Shown here: positions 26,656 through 34,442 of the stretch, piece by piece | How the letters are laid out: each line of letters starts with the position of its first letter | Position numbering within the stretch: the stretch's first letter is position 1 | Source: Pirellulaceae bacterium | GTDB taxonomy: Bacteria; Planctomycetota; Planctomycetia; Pirellulales; Pirellulaceae | Reading direction: 5' to 3' | Length of the DNA: 34,442 nucleotides | Assembly: GCA_029243025.1 (NCBI GenBank) | Contig: JAQWSU010000059.1 | Location: 1 to 34,442, forward strand | Translations under genes and position numbers: made by a program | Notes under the pieces: generated by a model | What the model was told of the DNA's origin: nothing | Seen by the model: only the letters and a program-made list of their open reading frames with translations | The model's database searches: none

Positions 26656-26819
26656 TGCGCGAGCGATATTCGCCTTCTATTCCTTCTGCGTGCTGAGTTG
26701 TCAGGCTGGGAGCCTAATTCGACCGTTTTTCGGGTAATGAAGGAAGGAGCCTCGTTAGCGCGCGACTTCCGGGGTCGGCATGCCGTGGTTTGTGCGTACG
26801 GCGCTCGTTTGCTGATGAT

Positions 26820-28376
26820 ATGATGGACCGAATGAATACTCTTCGCCCCATCTGCCGGTGCACTTCTGTTGTGCTGTTCACCGTATTAACTCTCTCGTTC
26901 GCCAGGACGCTGGCAGCAAAACCAAACGTGTTGTTCATCATGTCCGACGACCACACGACACAGGCTATTGGAGCGTACGGCGGTCGTTTGGCCGCCTTGG
27001 ACCCGACGCCGAACATCGATGCGCTCGCGAATGGCGGCATGAGGTTCGAGCGAGTCTTCTGCAATAACTCGATCTGTACTCCGAGTCGTGCGAGCATCAT
27101 TACGGGGCAGTATTCACAGGCGAACGGCGTCCTTGACTTGACCGGTAACATTCCGCCCGAGCGACAGTACCTACCGATTGAAATGGGCCAGGCCGGTTAC
27201 CACACGGCGATGATCGGCAAGTGGCATCTCAAACGCGAGCCGGCGGCGTTCGACTATTACTGCGTTTTGCCGGGCCAGGGGAAGTACTTTAATCCGACGT
27301 TCCGCGTTCGAGGCGATCGACCCTGGCCACGCAACACGATTCTCAAGGAAGGCCAACACTCGAGCGATGCGATCACCGACATCAGCTTGGAGTGGTTGAA
27401 GCATGGCTGGGATCGCGAACGTCCCTTTTTCCTAATGCACCATTTCAAAGCGCCTCACGACATGTTTCAGAATGCGCGGCGCTATGATGAGTATCTCGCG
27501 GACGCCGAAATTCCTGAGCCCGACAACTTGCACAATCAACCGTGCGACGGGTTTGGATCCGCCGCGAGCCGCTGGTTCGGTTCCGGGTTGGCCAAGGGGC
27601 ATGAGAGTTGGCAGCTCGGCCGCAAACTGGGCGTCGATCAGAGTCTCAAAAACCCAGAGTACGCGACAGCTGTGCATCAAGCGTATCTCAAACGCTACTT
27701 GCGCTGCGTCAAGGGAGTTGACGACAACGTCAAACGCCTGGTCGATTTCTTGCGCAGAGCCGGGGAACTCGACAATACGGTCATCATCTACACGGGCGAC
27801 CAGGGCTTCTTTCTCGGCGAACACGACTTAATGGACAAACGCTGGATCTACGAAGAAGCCATGCGGATGCCTTTCATCGTCCACTACCCGTCCGTCGTCG
27901 CAGCGCGTTCCAAAAACGATTGGCTGATCAACAACACAGATTTTGCGCCGACCATCTTGGCGCTTGCAGGCGTCGCAGCGCCGGCAAAGATGAGGGGCCG
28001 CAGTTTTGTTGCGGCCTTAGAAGGCGAATCGCAGCCAACGGATTGGCGAACCGCGACCTACTACCGCTATTGGATGCACATGGCTCACAACCTTCGTGTG
28101 CCCGCACATTTTGGGCTTCGCACCGAACGCTACAAACTCATCTTTTTCTACGGTTGCACTCCGTCGGGTGGTGGCCAGACCCCCGTCGCCTGGGAGTTGT
28201 ACGATCTGCAAACCGATCCGCAAGAGATGCGCAATCAATTCAGAAATCCTGATTACGCTGACGTGGTGGCGAAGCTCCAGCGCGAGCTCTGGGAGACGCG
28301 CAGGGCGCTTGGCGAAACGGATCGCAACTACCCCAAAGTGCAAGCGATCATCAATGCGTCCGGTGGCTCGCGCTGA
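26820..28376 (+). CDS. Secreted sulfatase (C-T-P-S-R)
   Basis: A sulfatase of about 514-518 residues with signal peptide TSVVLFTVLTLSFARTLAA. Domain features: NVLFIMSDDHTTQAIGAYGG, formylglycine Cys in I-C-T-P-S-R-A-S (codon at 27075-27077), MIGKWHLKREP, FLMHHFKAPHD, YTGDQGFFLGEHDLMDKRW and a C-terminal ELYDLQTDPQEMRNQF. This is the layout of planctomycete arylsulfatase/iduronate-sulfatase-like enzymes. Start choice is open: ATG codons at 26820, 26823 and 26832 are in frame and none has a strong Shine-Dalgarno; 26832 gives the best signal-peptide length. Probably monocistronic. Substrate unknown. Confidence 0.88.
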   Translation: MMDRMNTLRPICRCTSVVLFTVLTLSFARTLAAKPNVLFIMSDDHTTQAIGAYGGRLAALDPTPNIDALANGGMRFERVFCNNSICTPSRASIITGQYSQANGVLDLTGNIPPERQYLPIEMGQAGYHTAMIGKWHLKREPAAFDYYCVLPGQGKYFNPTFRVRGDRPWPRNTILKEGQHSSDAITDISLEWLKHGWDRERPFFLMHHFKAPHDMFQNARRYDEYLADAEIPEPDNLHNQPCDGFGSAASRWFGSGLAKGHESWQLGRKLGVDQSLKNPEYATAVHQAYLKRYLRCVKGVDDNVKRLVDFLRRAGELDNTVIIYTGDQGFFLGEHDLMDKRWIYEEAMRMPFIVHYPSVVAARSKNDWLINNTDFAPTILALAGVAAPAKMRGRSFVAALEGESQPTDWRTATYYRYWMHMAHNLRVPAHFGLRTERYKLIFFYGCTPSGGGQTPVAWELYDLQTDPQEMRNQFRNPDYADVVAKLQRELWETRRALGETDRNYPKVQAIINASGGSR

Positions 28377-28913
28377 GCATCACCGCAGAAATCTTTGTGG
28401 GTGACGGACAGATGTCGACTTGGCGGCAAGCTTCCACGATGTGGTCTTATGCCGGTAGCTCACACCGGGAAAATTCCGCGATAAGTTCAGACGACCTGCA
28501 GAGCTACGACAACGCTTACCTCGACGAGAATCCTCAGTTCATTCAGATCATGTCAAAACCTCTATCAAGCCTTGGTAAAGGACGGCTCGATGTTTCTCAT
28601 CGACTCTGAGGACGTACCGCAGGCCGAGGCGGCGCAAGTCGATGTAACGTGGTCGGTAGAGCGAGCCTTGCTATGATTTAGACCACCCCGCGTTCACCAG
28701 GCTCACACAACCCAATGCCTTACTTTGAGCGTGAATCATATTGTGGATCGTCATCCGCAGCGGAGGTCTTTTTTCCCGCCGCGATCTATTTTTCTGACTT
28801 GGATACGCCTGGGGAATAATCGTTTAGTGTGGTAAAAACATATCCTCAAGGCAGCGAAATGAACGTATAATTGCGGTCGATCAACTGCCCGACCGAACGA
28901 AGGGGACATCGAT
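28377..28913. other. Intergenic region with a broken ORF remnant
   Basis: 537 nt. At about 28440-28676 two plus-strand frames look coding (DDLQSYDNAYLDENPQFIQI, then NLYQALVKDGSMFLIDSEDV with VDVTWSVERALL to a TGA) and would join with one frameshift near 28560. The family is not recognised. The last 230 nt should hold the iorA promoter, but no clear hexamers are visible. Confidence 0.35.
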
Positions 28914-29372
28914 ATGGCAAAAATAAATGTCAACTGAAAAGACCACGAGTTAGACGGTGTACCGGACGACACTCCGCTTTTGTGGGTGCTCCGCGATACT
29001 TTGGGGCTCACTGGAACCAAGTATGGCTGTGGAATTTCAGCATGCGGCGTCTGCACCGTTCATGTTGACGGTGAGGCAATGCAGGCCTGTGTTACCGAAG
29101 TCGGCGACGTCGCGGGCTCGAAAGTGGTCACGATTGAGGGGCTTTCGCAGGATGGTGACCATCCCGTCCAAAAAGCTTGGAAGGATCACAACGTTCCTCA
29201 ATGTGGTTACTGCCAAGTCGGCCAGATGATGATGGCCGCGGCGATGCTCAAGTCGAACAACGACCCGTCGGACGACGACATCGAATCTGAAATGTGGAAT
29301 ATCTGTCGATGTGGAACCTACCCACGTATCCGCGAAGCGATCAAATCCGCCGCGAAAGCGATGCGAGGTTGA
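28914..29372 (+). CDS. IorA-like [2Fe-2S] subunit with in-frame TGA at codon 8
   Basis: A 152-codon gene for the iron-sulfur subunit of an isoquinoline 1-oxidoreductase/aldehyde-oxidase-type molybdenum hydroxylase. Two [2Fe-2S] motifs are complete: C39, C44, C47 and C59 (plant-ferredoxin type) and C97, C100, C131 and C133. The ATG at 28914 has a strong AAGGGGA 7 nt upstream and begins MAKINVN; codon 8 is TGA (28935-28937) where relatives usually have Gly (GGA). Downstream [20 protein letters not shown] is intact. Either this is a recent nonsense mutation or sequence error, or translation begins later (TTG 28980 or GTG 28983) and lacks the first strand. It lies 13 nt before iorB. Confidence 0.75.
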
Positions 29373-29385
29373 AAAGGAAACAATC

Positions 29386-31677
29386 ATGAGTGTTGTATCA
29401 CAACCTAAAGATTCCGGCGTCACTCGTCGTGGATTCCTCGCGTCCGTTTCTGCTGGCTCCCTGATCTTGATGGGCAAGACTGCTTGGGGGCAAGCGGGAC
29501 TCGCAGACGCCAGTAAAACGGATGTCGAAACGTTTGCTCCGGACTTTTTCGTCTCGATTGCACCGGACGACACGGTTACCTGCCTTGCCCACCGATCCGA
29601 GATGGGCACAGGCATCCGTACTGGATTGCCTCGTGTAATTGCAGATGAACTTGAGGCGGATTGGGATCGCGTGGTGATCCAACAAGCTATCGGCGACAAA
29701 CGTCTTGGCGATCAAAACACGGATGGCTCTAACAGCATCCGCTTTTTCTTCACGCGTATGCGTGTTGCTGGGGCTACTGCGCGCACCATGCTCGAACGCG
29801 CAGCAGCAAAGAAATGGGGCGTCGCAGTAGACCAATGCTACGCGGACAATCATGAAGTCAAGCAGAAGGGCACCGACAAGAAACTAGGCTACGGTGAATT
29901 GGTCGAGATTGCCAAAACGTTGGAAGTACCGAAAGAGGATGAGCTGGTACTGAAACCGCGAAGTAAGTGGCGATATATCGGGAAAGATGCGCCCATCACG
30001 GACATGAACGACATTCTCACGGGGAAGGCTATCTACGGTATCGATGCTCGCATGGAGAATCAGCTGTTCGCCGTCGTGGCGCGATCGCCGGTCGTCGGCG
30101 GTAAAGTGAAGTCATTCGACGCTGCGGCTGCCAAGAAAATCCCGGGTGTTGTGGACGCAGTCGAGATTCCCGCCTTTAAGGGAGCCCCGTTGTTCCAGCC
30201 ACTTGGTGGTATCGCTGTGCTCGCCAATAGTACTTGGGCGGCGTGGCAAGGGCGCGATGCACTCGAGATTGATTGGGATTTGGGCGCCAATGCCGACTAC
30301 GATACCGATGTATTTGCGAAAGAACTGAAGGCAACAGTGAGCAAGCCTGGAGAAGTTCTCCGCTCCGTAGGCGATGCCAACGCTGAAGTCACTTCCGGCA
30401 AGAAAGTCATAAAAGCCGACTACTCGGTGCCGCACTTGGCCCACGCTCCGATGGAAACGCCATGTGCGGTGGCGGACGTAAAGACCGACGCTGTGGGCAA
30501 AGTGACTTCCTGTCACGTGCTGTGTGCGACGCAAAATCCACAGGCAGTCCAGCAAGCTGTTGGACCAGCGATGGGAATGCCCAACGAAGATGTTTTGGTC
30601 AACGTTACGCTGCTGGGTGCCGGGTTCGGTCGAAAAAGTAAGCCGGACTACTGCGTCGAAGCGGCAATGCTATCCAAGCAGATGAAACGCCCCGTTCACG
30701 TCACTTGGACACGCGAGGACGATCTTGCACACGACTACTTCCACTCAATCTCAGCCATACATTGCGAAGCGTCGGTAGACGACAAGGGAATGCCGACCGG
30801 TTGGATTCAGCGGGCCAGCTATCCTTCGATTGGCTCCACGTTTAGCGAAGCTGCCGAAGGCCCGGCCACTTGGGAAGCTGAGATGGGACATACCGATTTG
30901 CCCTTTGATCTGCCGAATATCAGTTTGGAAACGAGGAAGTCTAAGGCTCACACCCGCATCGGTTGGCTTCGATCTGTTTGCCATATCCAGCAGAACTTCG
31001 CCGTTGGATCATTTGCTGATGAGTTGGCGCATGCTGCTGGCCGAGACCCGCTCGAGTTCTTGATGTCGTTGCTTGGAAACGATCGTCTCTTCGACATGAA
31101 AAACGCAAAGCTGGGCAATCGCGGTGCGTCGGCTGAAGAGCATCCCTATGACATTGGCCGATTAAAGAATGTGCTCACTCGCGCAGCCACGGGCGCACAA
31201 TGGCAACAACGAGCTAAATCGATGCCTAAAGGGCGCGGGCTTGGCATCGCCTGTTGTCGATCTTTCCTTGGCTACACGGGCCATGTCGTGGAAGTGGAAG
31301 TTACCAAGCAAGGCACGGTCAAAATTCCCAAGATTTGGGTAGCCTTGGACGCGGGCACGATCGTCAGTCCCGACCGCGTTCGTGCGCAAATCGAAGGAGC
31401 CGCCATTATGGCCTGTACGCAAGCCAAGTATGGAAAGATCAGTTTTAAAAACGGTCGCGCCAACGAAACCAATTTCGACGGCTATCAAATGATGACAATG
31501 TCTGACGCGCCCCGAGAGATCATCGTGGACATCGTTCCTAGTACTGCCGCCCCAGCGGGTGTAGGCGAAACGGGTGTTCCGTCGTGTGCTCCGGCGCTAT
31601 GCAATGCGATTTTCATCGCGACTGGAAAACGAGTTCGAGATCTGCCGCTGGCGGACAATGACTTGTCTTGGGCTTAG
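29386..31677 (+). CDS. IorB-like molybdopterin-binding subunit (xanthine dehydrogenase family)
   Basis: A 763-residue large subunit with a twin-arginine signal (R14-R15-G-F-L, TRRGFLASVSAG), so the folded cofactor enzyme is exported through Tat. Family segments are visible: SEMGTGIRTGLPRVIADEL, GAGFGRKS, the PHLAHAPMET molybdopterin region, WIRSVCHIQ-like (WLRSVCHIQQNFAVGSF), and the C-terminal GVGETGVPS, in which E728 should be the catalytic base of the Mo site. Full length for IorB. The ATG at 29386 has AAAAGGA 7 nt upstream, 13 nt after the iorA stop, so the pair is an operon. IorAB enzymes hydroxylate N-heterocycles or aldehydes; the substrate and the electron acceptor are unknown. No cytochrome subunit follows. 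Confidence 0.85.
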   Translation: MSVVSQPKDSGVTRRGFLASVSAGSLILMGKTAWGQAGLADASKTDVETFAPDFFVSIAPDDTVTCLAHRSEMGTGIRTGLPRVIADELEADWDRVVIQQAIGDKRLGDQNTDGSNSIRFFFTRMRVAGATARTMLERAAAKKWGVAVDQCYADNHEVKQKGTDKKLGYGELVEIAKTLEVPKEDELVLKPRSKWRYIGKDAPITDMNDILTGKAIYGIDARMENQLFAVVARSPVVGGKVKSFDAAAAKKIPGVVDAVEIPAFKGAPLFQPLGGIAVLANSTWAAWQGRDALEIDWDLGANADYDTDVFAKELKATVSKPGEVLRSVGDANAEVTSGKKVIKADYSVPHLAHAPMETPCAVADVKTDAVGKVTSCHVLCATQNPQAVQQAVGPAMGMPNEDVLVNVTLLGAGFGRKSKPDYCVEAAMLSKQMKRPVHVTWTREDDLAHDYFHSISAIHCEASVDDKGMPTGWIQRASYPSIGSTFSEAAEGPATWEAEMGHTDLPFDLPNISLETRKSKAHTRIGWLRSVCHIQQNFAVGSFADELAHAAGRDPLEFLMSLLGNDRLFDMKNAKLGNRGASAEEHPYDIGRLKNVLTRAATGAQWQQRAKSMPKGRGLGIACCRSFLGYTGHVVEVEVTKQGTVKIPKIWVALDAGTIVSPDRVRAQIEGAAIMACTQAKYGKISFKNGRANETNFDGYQMMTMSDAPREIIVDIVPSTAAPAGVGETGVPSCAPALCNAIFIATGKRVRDLPLADNDLSWA

Positions 31678-31699
31678 TGGTAGCGTCCAGCCGACACTC

Positions 31700-32012
31700 T
31701 GCATTGCAGAATCGCATCGGGCGTGACGATTATGGTCAGTTCGTGCAGAGCCCCACGTCGGAGTCTCTTGCGCGAACTTCACGGTCAGATCAACGATCAC
31801 TTGTCAGGTCCTTGGCCGACTCGGTTTCTTCTCTTTGCGATCCGAGTAGTTCCATTTTTTCCAACGAGTTGACGATGCCACCTTAGGATTGTGCCGGGTG
31901 TGAACAAGTTTCCGATTTGCAAGAGCTGGTTGCGTCCGAGCCCCTTGCCTTTCACAGCTATTCTTCTGCGCTGGTCATCGATCTGCAGGATTCGCTTGTT
32001 GCCGAATTGCAC
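31700..32012 (-). pseudogene. Integrase-core transposase remnant
   Basis: Minus-strand frames give RILQIDDQRRRIAVKGKGLG, then LFTPGTILRWHRQLVG, a frameshift (KKWNYSDRKEKKPSRPRT) and a further piece VDLTVKFAQETPTWG. The motifs T-P-x-T-I-L-R-W-H-R and F-A-x-E-x-P-T-W-G are typical of planctomycete integrase-core/IS3-IS481-like transposases just before the catalytic domain. Both ends are missing and the frame is broken at least once, so this is an inactive remnant lying right after the iorB stop. Confidence 0.6.
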
Positions 32013-32364
32013 TTTCCTGACCCATAGTTGTGTTTCTAGGCATTCGATTTTCTGTTATTGCTCTCGATTAACCCAACCGGCAACGATTGGCAGAAACCGA
32101 TGCCACGGTTGCAGGACAAATTTCATCGGCGTCTCGGTAGCGTGGGTAAATCCGAGACGATCATTGGTGTGCTGCGAAATAAAAAGCTGCGCGGCCAATC
32201 CTGTGAGCGAACAAGGCTTGTCGCCGAGCCGGTGAGAACGATCACGGAAACATTGCCGACGTCGGCATGCGCGTCAGCTCGGCTGAGATGCATCGTTGAC
32301 AAAGGCTTGAAAGTCCCCTTTTCGCAGCGTTTAATGCCTGTCCGATTTTTTTGGCCCGACGCGA
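32013..32364. other. Unresolved stretch between two transposase remnants
   Basis: 352 nt. Minus-strand frames carry fragments such as TPMKFVLQPWHRFLPIVAG and VGNVSVIVLTGSATSLV, suggesting decayed coding sequence, possibly part of the same mobile elements. No family was recognised. Confidence 0.3.
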
Positions 32365-32810
32365 TCGCTTTCTCTTGGACCGTGGTGTCGACATTCACGC
32401 ACGTGAGTTGCAAAGGCTTGAGCTCGCCGGACTTCATTGCAACTTGGAGCGTGACTTCTAGCATCTTTTCCAGACGGTCAGCCCGCAAGGGTTTTCGCCA
32501 CCGACTGAGACTGGAAGGATCGATTGGGCATGCGTGTTGCATCTCGGCAAATCCGCAAAAGGATTGCATAGGGATTTTCAATCCACCTCGCTACGACCGA
32601 CTCATCGCTCTCATGGAAGACATGCTTCAGATAAAGCAGCCCGATCATCAGTCGCGTAGTGCAGTCCGGACGGACTTCGTCCGAATAGCATGCGTTGACA
32701 AGATCGTCGATTCGCGACGCCAAAATTACCAAGGGGTCGTTCGGGTCGAGAATCTTTTCCAAGGGGAAACAGCACAAACTTCGCTGAGAATCCGGGCGAT
32801 GGAGCTTCAT
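32365..32810 (-). pseudogene. IS5-family transposase remnant
   Basis: The ATG at 32810 begins KLHRPDSQRSLCCFPLEKIL. DPNDPLV, RPDCTTRLMIGLLYLKHVF, SDESVVARWIENPY follow, then after a -1/+1 shift near 32565 FCGFAEMQHACPIDPSSLSR and VNVDTTVQEKAI. This is the N-terminal helical region and the first catalytic Asp neighbourhood (N-V-D-T-T-V-Q-E-K) of IS5-type DDE transposases. The C-terminal half with the other catalytic residues is absent or unrecognisable downstream to 32013. The element is dead; terminal inverted repeats were not found. A large plus-strand ORF over the same bases is antisense and is not called. Confidence 0.65.
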
Positions 32811-33012
32811 GTTTTGCGAGCTTGCCGTAACTTGAGGATCAGTTAGTTGCAAATTGTAGCGCCCAAAAAAGTGTCGCACGAATATGCGAGTTTTCAAGAT
32901 TAAATTGTGTTTAGCAGCGAGGGATTGATAGGATAATGCGGCACAGCAGCCGTTCGGTTTGACAACAATGACGGTTGTTTGAGACACCAAATGACGAAAG
33001 AGATTTGAATTG

Positions 33013-34349
33013 ATGTTTGGTTGCGTTAAACGACTCGCGCGCACCTTACGTGGACAGAATCAAACTCGCTTATTCGAGATACTGGAAGCACGCCGCGTCT
33101 TGGACAGCACGGTGGTATTCAGCGAGATCATGTACCATCCGCCGCCGGGCGCAACTGAGAATCTGGAATGGATTGAACTTCAGAATCAGTTGCGAGCGGA
33201 CATGGACATATCCGAGTGGCGGCTCGACGGTGGAGTGGATTACACGTTTCGGGATGGCACCATCGTACCGGGTCGTGGGCAGATTGTGATCGCCGCCAGC
33301 CCAACCGCTTTTTCTGCGGCCACTGGCGTACCAGCCGAAGGTCCCTGCGTGGTCGTTTGAGTAACAGCGGAGAAACACGGCGACTGTTCAACAACGGAAA
33401 TCGGCTGATGAATGAGGTTTCGTACGGCGACCGGGGTGATTGGCCCCACGCTCCCGATGGAAGTGGCGTCAGCCTGGCGAAGGCAGAGCTGACAACGGCC
33501 AGCCATCTCGCGGGCAACTGGACATTCAGCGCCCAGTTGGGAGGAACTCCAGGGGAAATCAACAAGGTCGAACCGGGGTCATTCGTGCGCACGATTCTGA
33601 TGCCCGAAGCTGTTTCAACCACAGCTACCGTTCCCACCGACGATAGTCTGGGTTTGGCTTGGATCGCCGCAAACTTTGATGACTCCAGCTGGCTTCAAGG
33701 CCTCTCTGCTGTAGGATTTGATAATCGAACGACGCTTGCCGATGCCCTTGAATTGGATTTGAACGAGCCACCGGATGGGCAGGAACCGATGCCCATGTTC
33801 AAAGTCAATGCGTCTTCCTACGTCCGTGTACCCTTTGAGATGACCAGCGCTCTTGCCGACGATTCCTCGGTCCAGCTGCGCATAAGATACGACGACGGAT
33901 TCGTCGCCTCCATTAACGGCGTCGAAGTCGCTCACAGCAATGCGCCGGGCCGGGCCGGAAATGAGGATCCGCTCACCTGGTCTTCGACCGCTACAAGGCA
34001 ACGCCGGACCGTTGATGCACTGGTGCAGGAAAGTTTTGATATTACCGAGTTTCGCGACGTTCTCGTCGTGGGGCAGAATGTACTGGCCATTCACGGCCTT
34101 AATCGCCGTTTGACCGATGCTGATTTCTGGGTTTCTCCCGCGATTATCGGTCAAACGCCCATTCCTACCAAGGATCACGTGTCGCTTGCCCTTAGCGAAA
34201 TTGCCGCGTCGAGCGCGGATGACTTTTGGGTCGAAATCGTCAACACCGGAACCGAGCCTGTTACGTTCAACCAATACGTTGTCACGACGGGATCGACAGA
34301 TCAACATCGCGTCCCTTTGCCAGATGACACCGTGCTGACACCGTGCTGA
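33013..34349 (+). pseudogene. Lamin-tail surface protein with frameshift, truncated by an 11-bp repeat
   Basis: The ATG at 33013 encodes a basic start, the leader FEILEARRVLDST (variant of LEPR-XLL), and the lamin-tail segment VVFSEIMYHPPPGATENLEW. The frame stops at 33360. The -1 frame continues the same domain (GRLSNSGETRRLFNNGNRLM) and then a jelly-roll-like module (YVRVPFEMTS, RIRYDDGFVASINGVEV, GQNVLAIHGLNR), also found in the protein at 12512-16564. Adding one G near 33347 (TGC to TGGC) restores P-W-R-G-R-L-S-N-S-G-E. The restored frame then enters an 11-bp tandem array and ends DDTVLTPC-stop. The gene probably continues beyond the window; whether the lesions are real or assembly errors is open. 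Confidence 0.7.
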
Positions 34350-34442
34350 CACCGTGCTGACACCGTGCTGACACCGTGCTGACACCGTGCTGACACCGTG
34401 CTGACACCGTGCTGACACCGTGCTGACACCGTGCTGACACCG
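34325..34442. repeat. 11-bp tandem repeat at the window edge
   Basis: TGACACCGTGC is repeated without change for about 10.7 copies and runs to the last base. The host reading frame itself supplies the first 1.7 copies (codons for DDTVLTP). Because 11 is not a multiple of 3, the array puts a TGA in every plus-strand frame. Confidence 0.9.

Larger units (their letters stand above)
25805..26819. other. Long intergenic region with decayed minus-strand coding sequence
   Basis: About 1 kb between two sulfatase genes. It contains a 13-bp tandem duplication (25869-25894) and several short minus-strand frames with protein-like sequence (26108-26676, separate entries). The rest shows nothing recognisable. 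Confidence 0.45.

Noticed and set aside
28935-28937. TGA recoded as an amino acid in this organism
   Set aside because: TGA ends several normal genes here (for example at 18546-18548 and the iorA stop itself), and there is no sign of a selenocysteine element or a Cys/Sec position at this Gly site.
32058-32846. Plus-strand ORF of 262 codons
   Set aside because: It lies antisense to the IS5-type transposase remnant, and its translation shows no family motif or signal peptide.
33615-34418. Minus-strand ORF of 267 codons with repeated SARCQHGVSTV at its start
   Set aside because: It is antisense to the lamin-tail gene and opens inside the 11-bp array, which happens to lack stops on this strand.
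34325-34442. Possible CRISPR array
   Set aside because: The units are contiguous 11-mers with no spacers.

Overview
The window looks like a chromosomal segment of a marine-type planctomycete (order Pirellulales, Rhodopirellula-like). This is inferred from three things: many secreted sulfatases with formylglycine motifs; two large surface proteins that begin with an LEPR/LEAR-x-VLDA/S-type leader and carry lamin-tail, CotH and dockerin-like modules; and planctomycete-style ThuA, PD40-propeller and GH32/43-like proteins. No rRNA, tRNA or CRISPR array was seen.

Positions 1-16564 are almost entirely minus-strand genes. In transcription order they are: a 1350-residue lamin-tail/CotH/dockerin surface protein; a 930-residue protein with two complete sulfatase domains; a BNR sialidase-like propeller; a DapA/NanA-family aldolase, whose start overlaps the sialidase stop; a further ORF overlapping the aldolase stop that appears frameshifted; a carboxymuconolactone decarboxylase-family protein; an FlK-type hotdog thioesterase; a PD40 propeller; a ThuA-like protein; an FAD-binding oxidoreductase; and a secreted GH32/43-like propeller. 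The sulfatase, sialidase and aldolase genes are packed as an operon and suggest removal of sulfate and a terminal acidic sugar from a glycan, followed by retro-aldol cleavage of the released 2-keto acid.

Positions 16565-17057 are the divergent control region. Everything intact after it is on the plus strand: a paralogue of the first GH-like propeller, a small secreted propeller, a thioredoxin-like protein with a frameshift in a T9 run, a one-TM unknown protein, a small Tudor-knot/chromo-barrel-like protein, two single-domain sulfatases, and an isoquinoline 1-oxidoreductase-like IorA/IorB pair. IorA has an in-frame TGA at codon 8.

Between these genes lie many decayed pieces: a sulfatase start joined to a dockerin-like tail (22144-22914), a HEAT-like C-terminal fragment and a sulfatase-type beta-sandwich fragment (23182-23787), decayed minus-strand ORFs (26108-26676), two transposase remnants (31700-32810), and a frameshifted lamin-tail protein that runs into an 11-bp tandem array at the right edge (34325-34442). 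The number of single-base lesions means that both genuine gene decay and sequencing or assembly indels must be considered.
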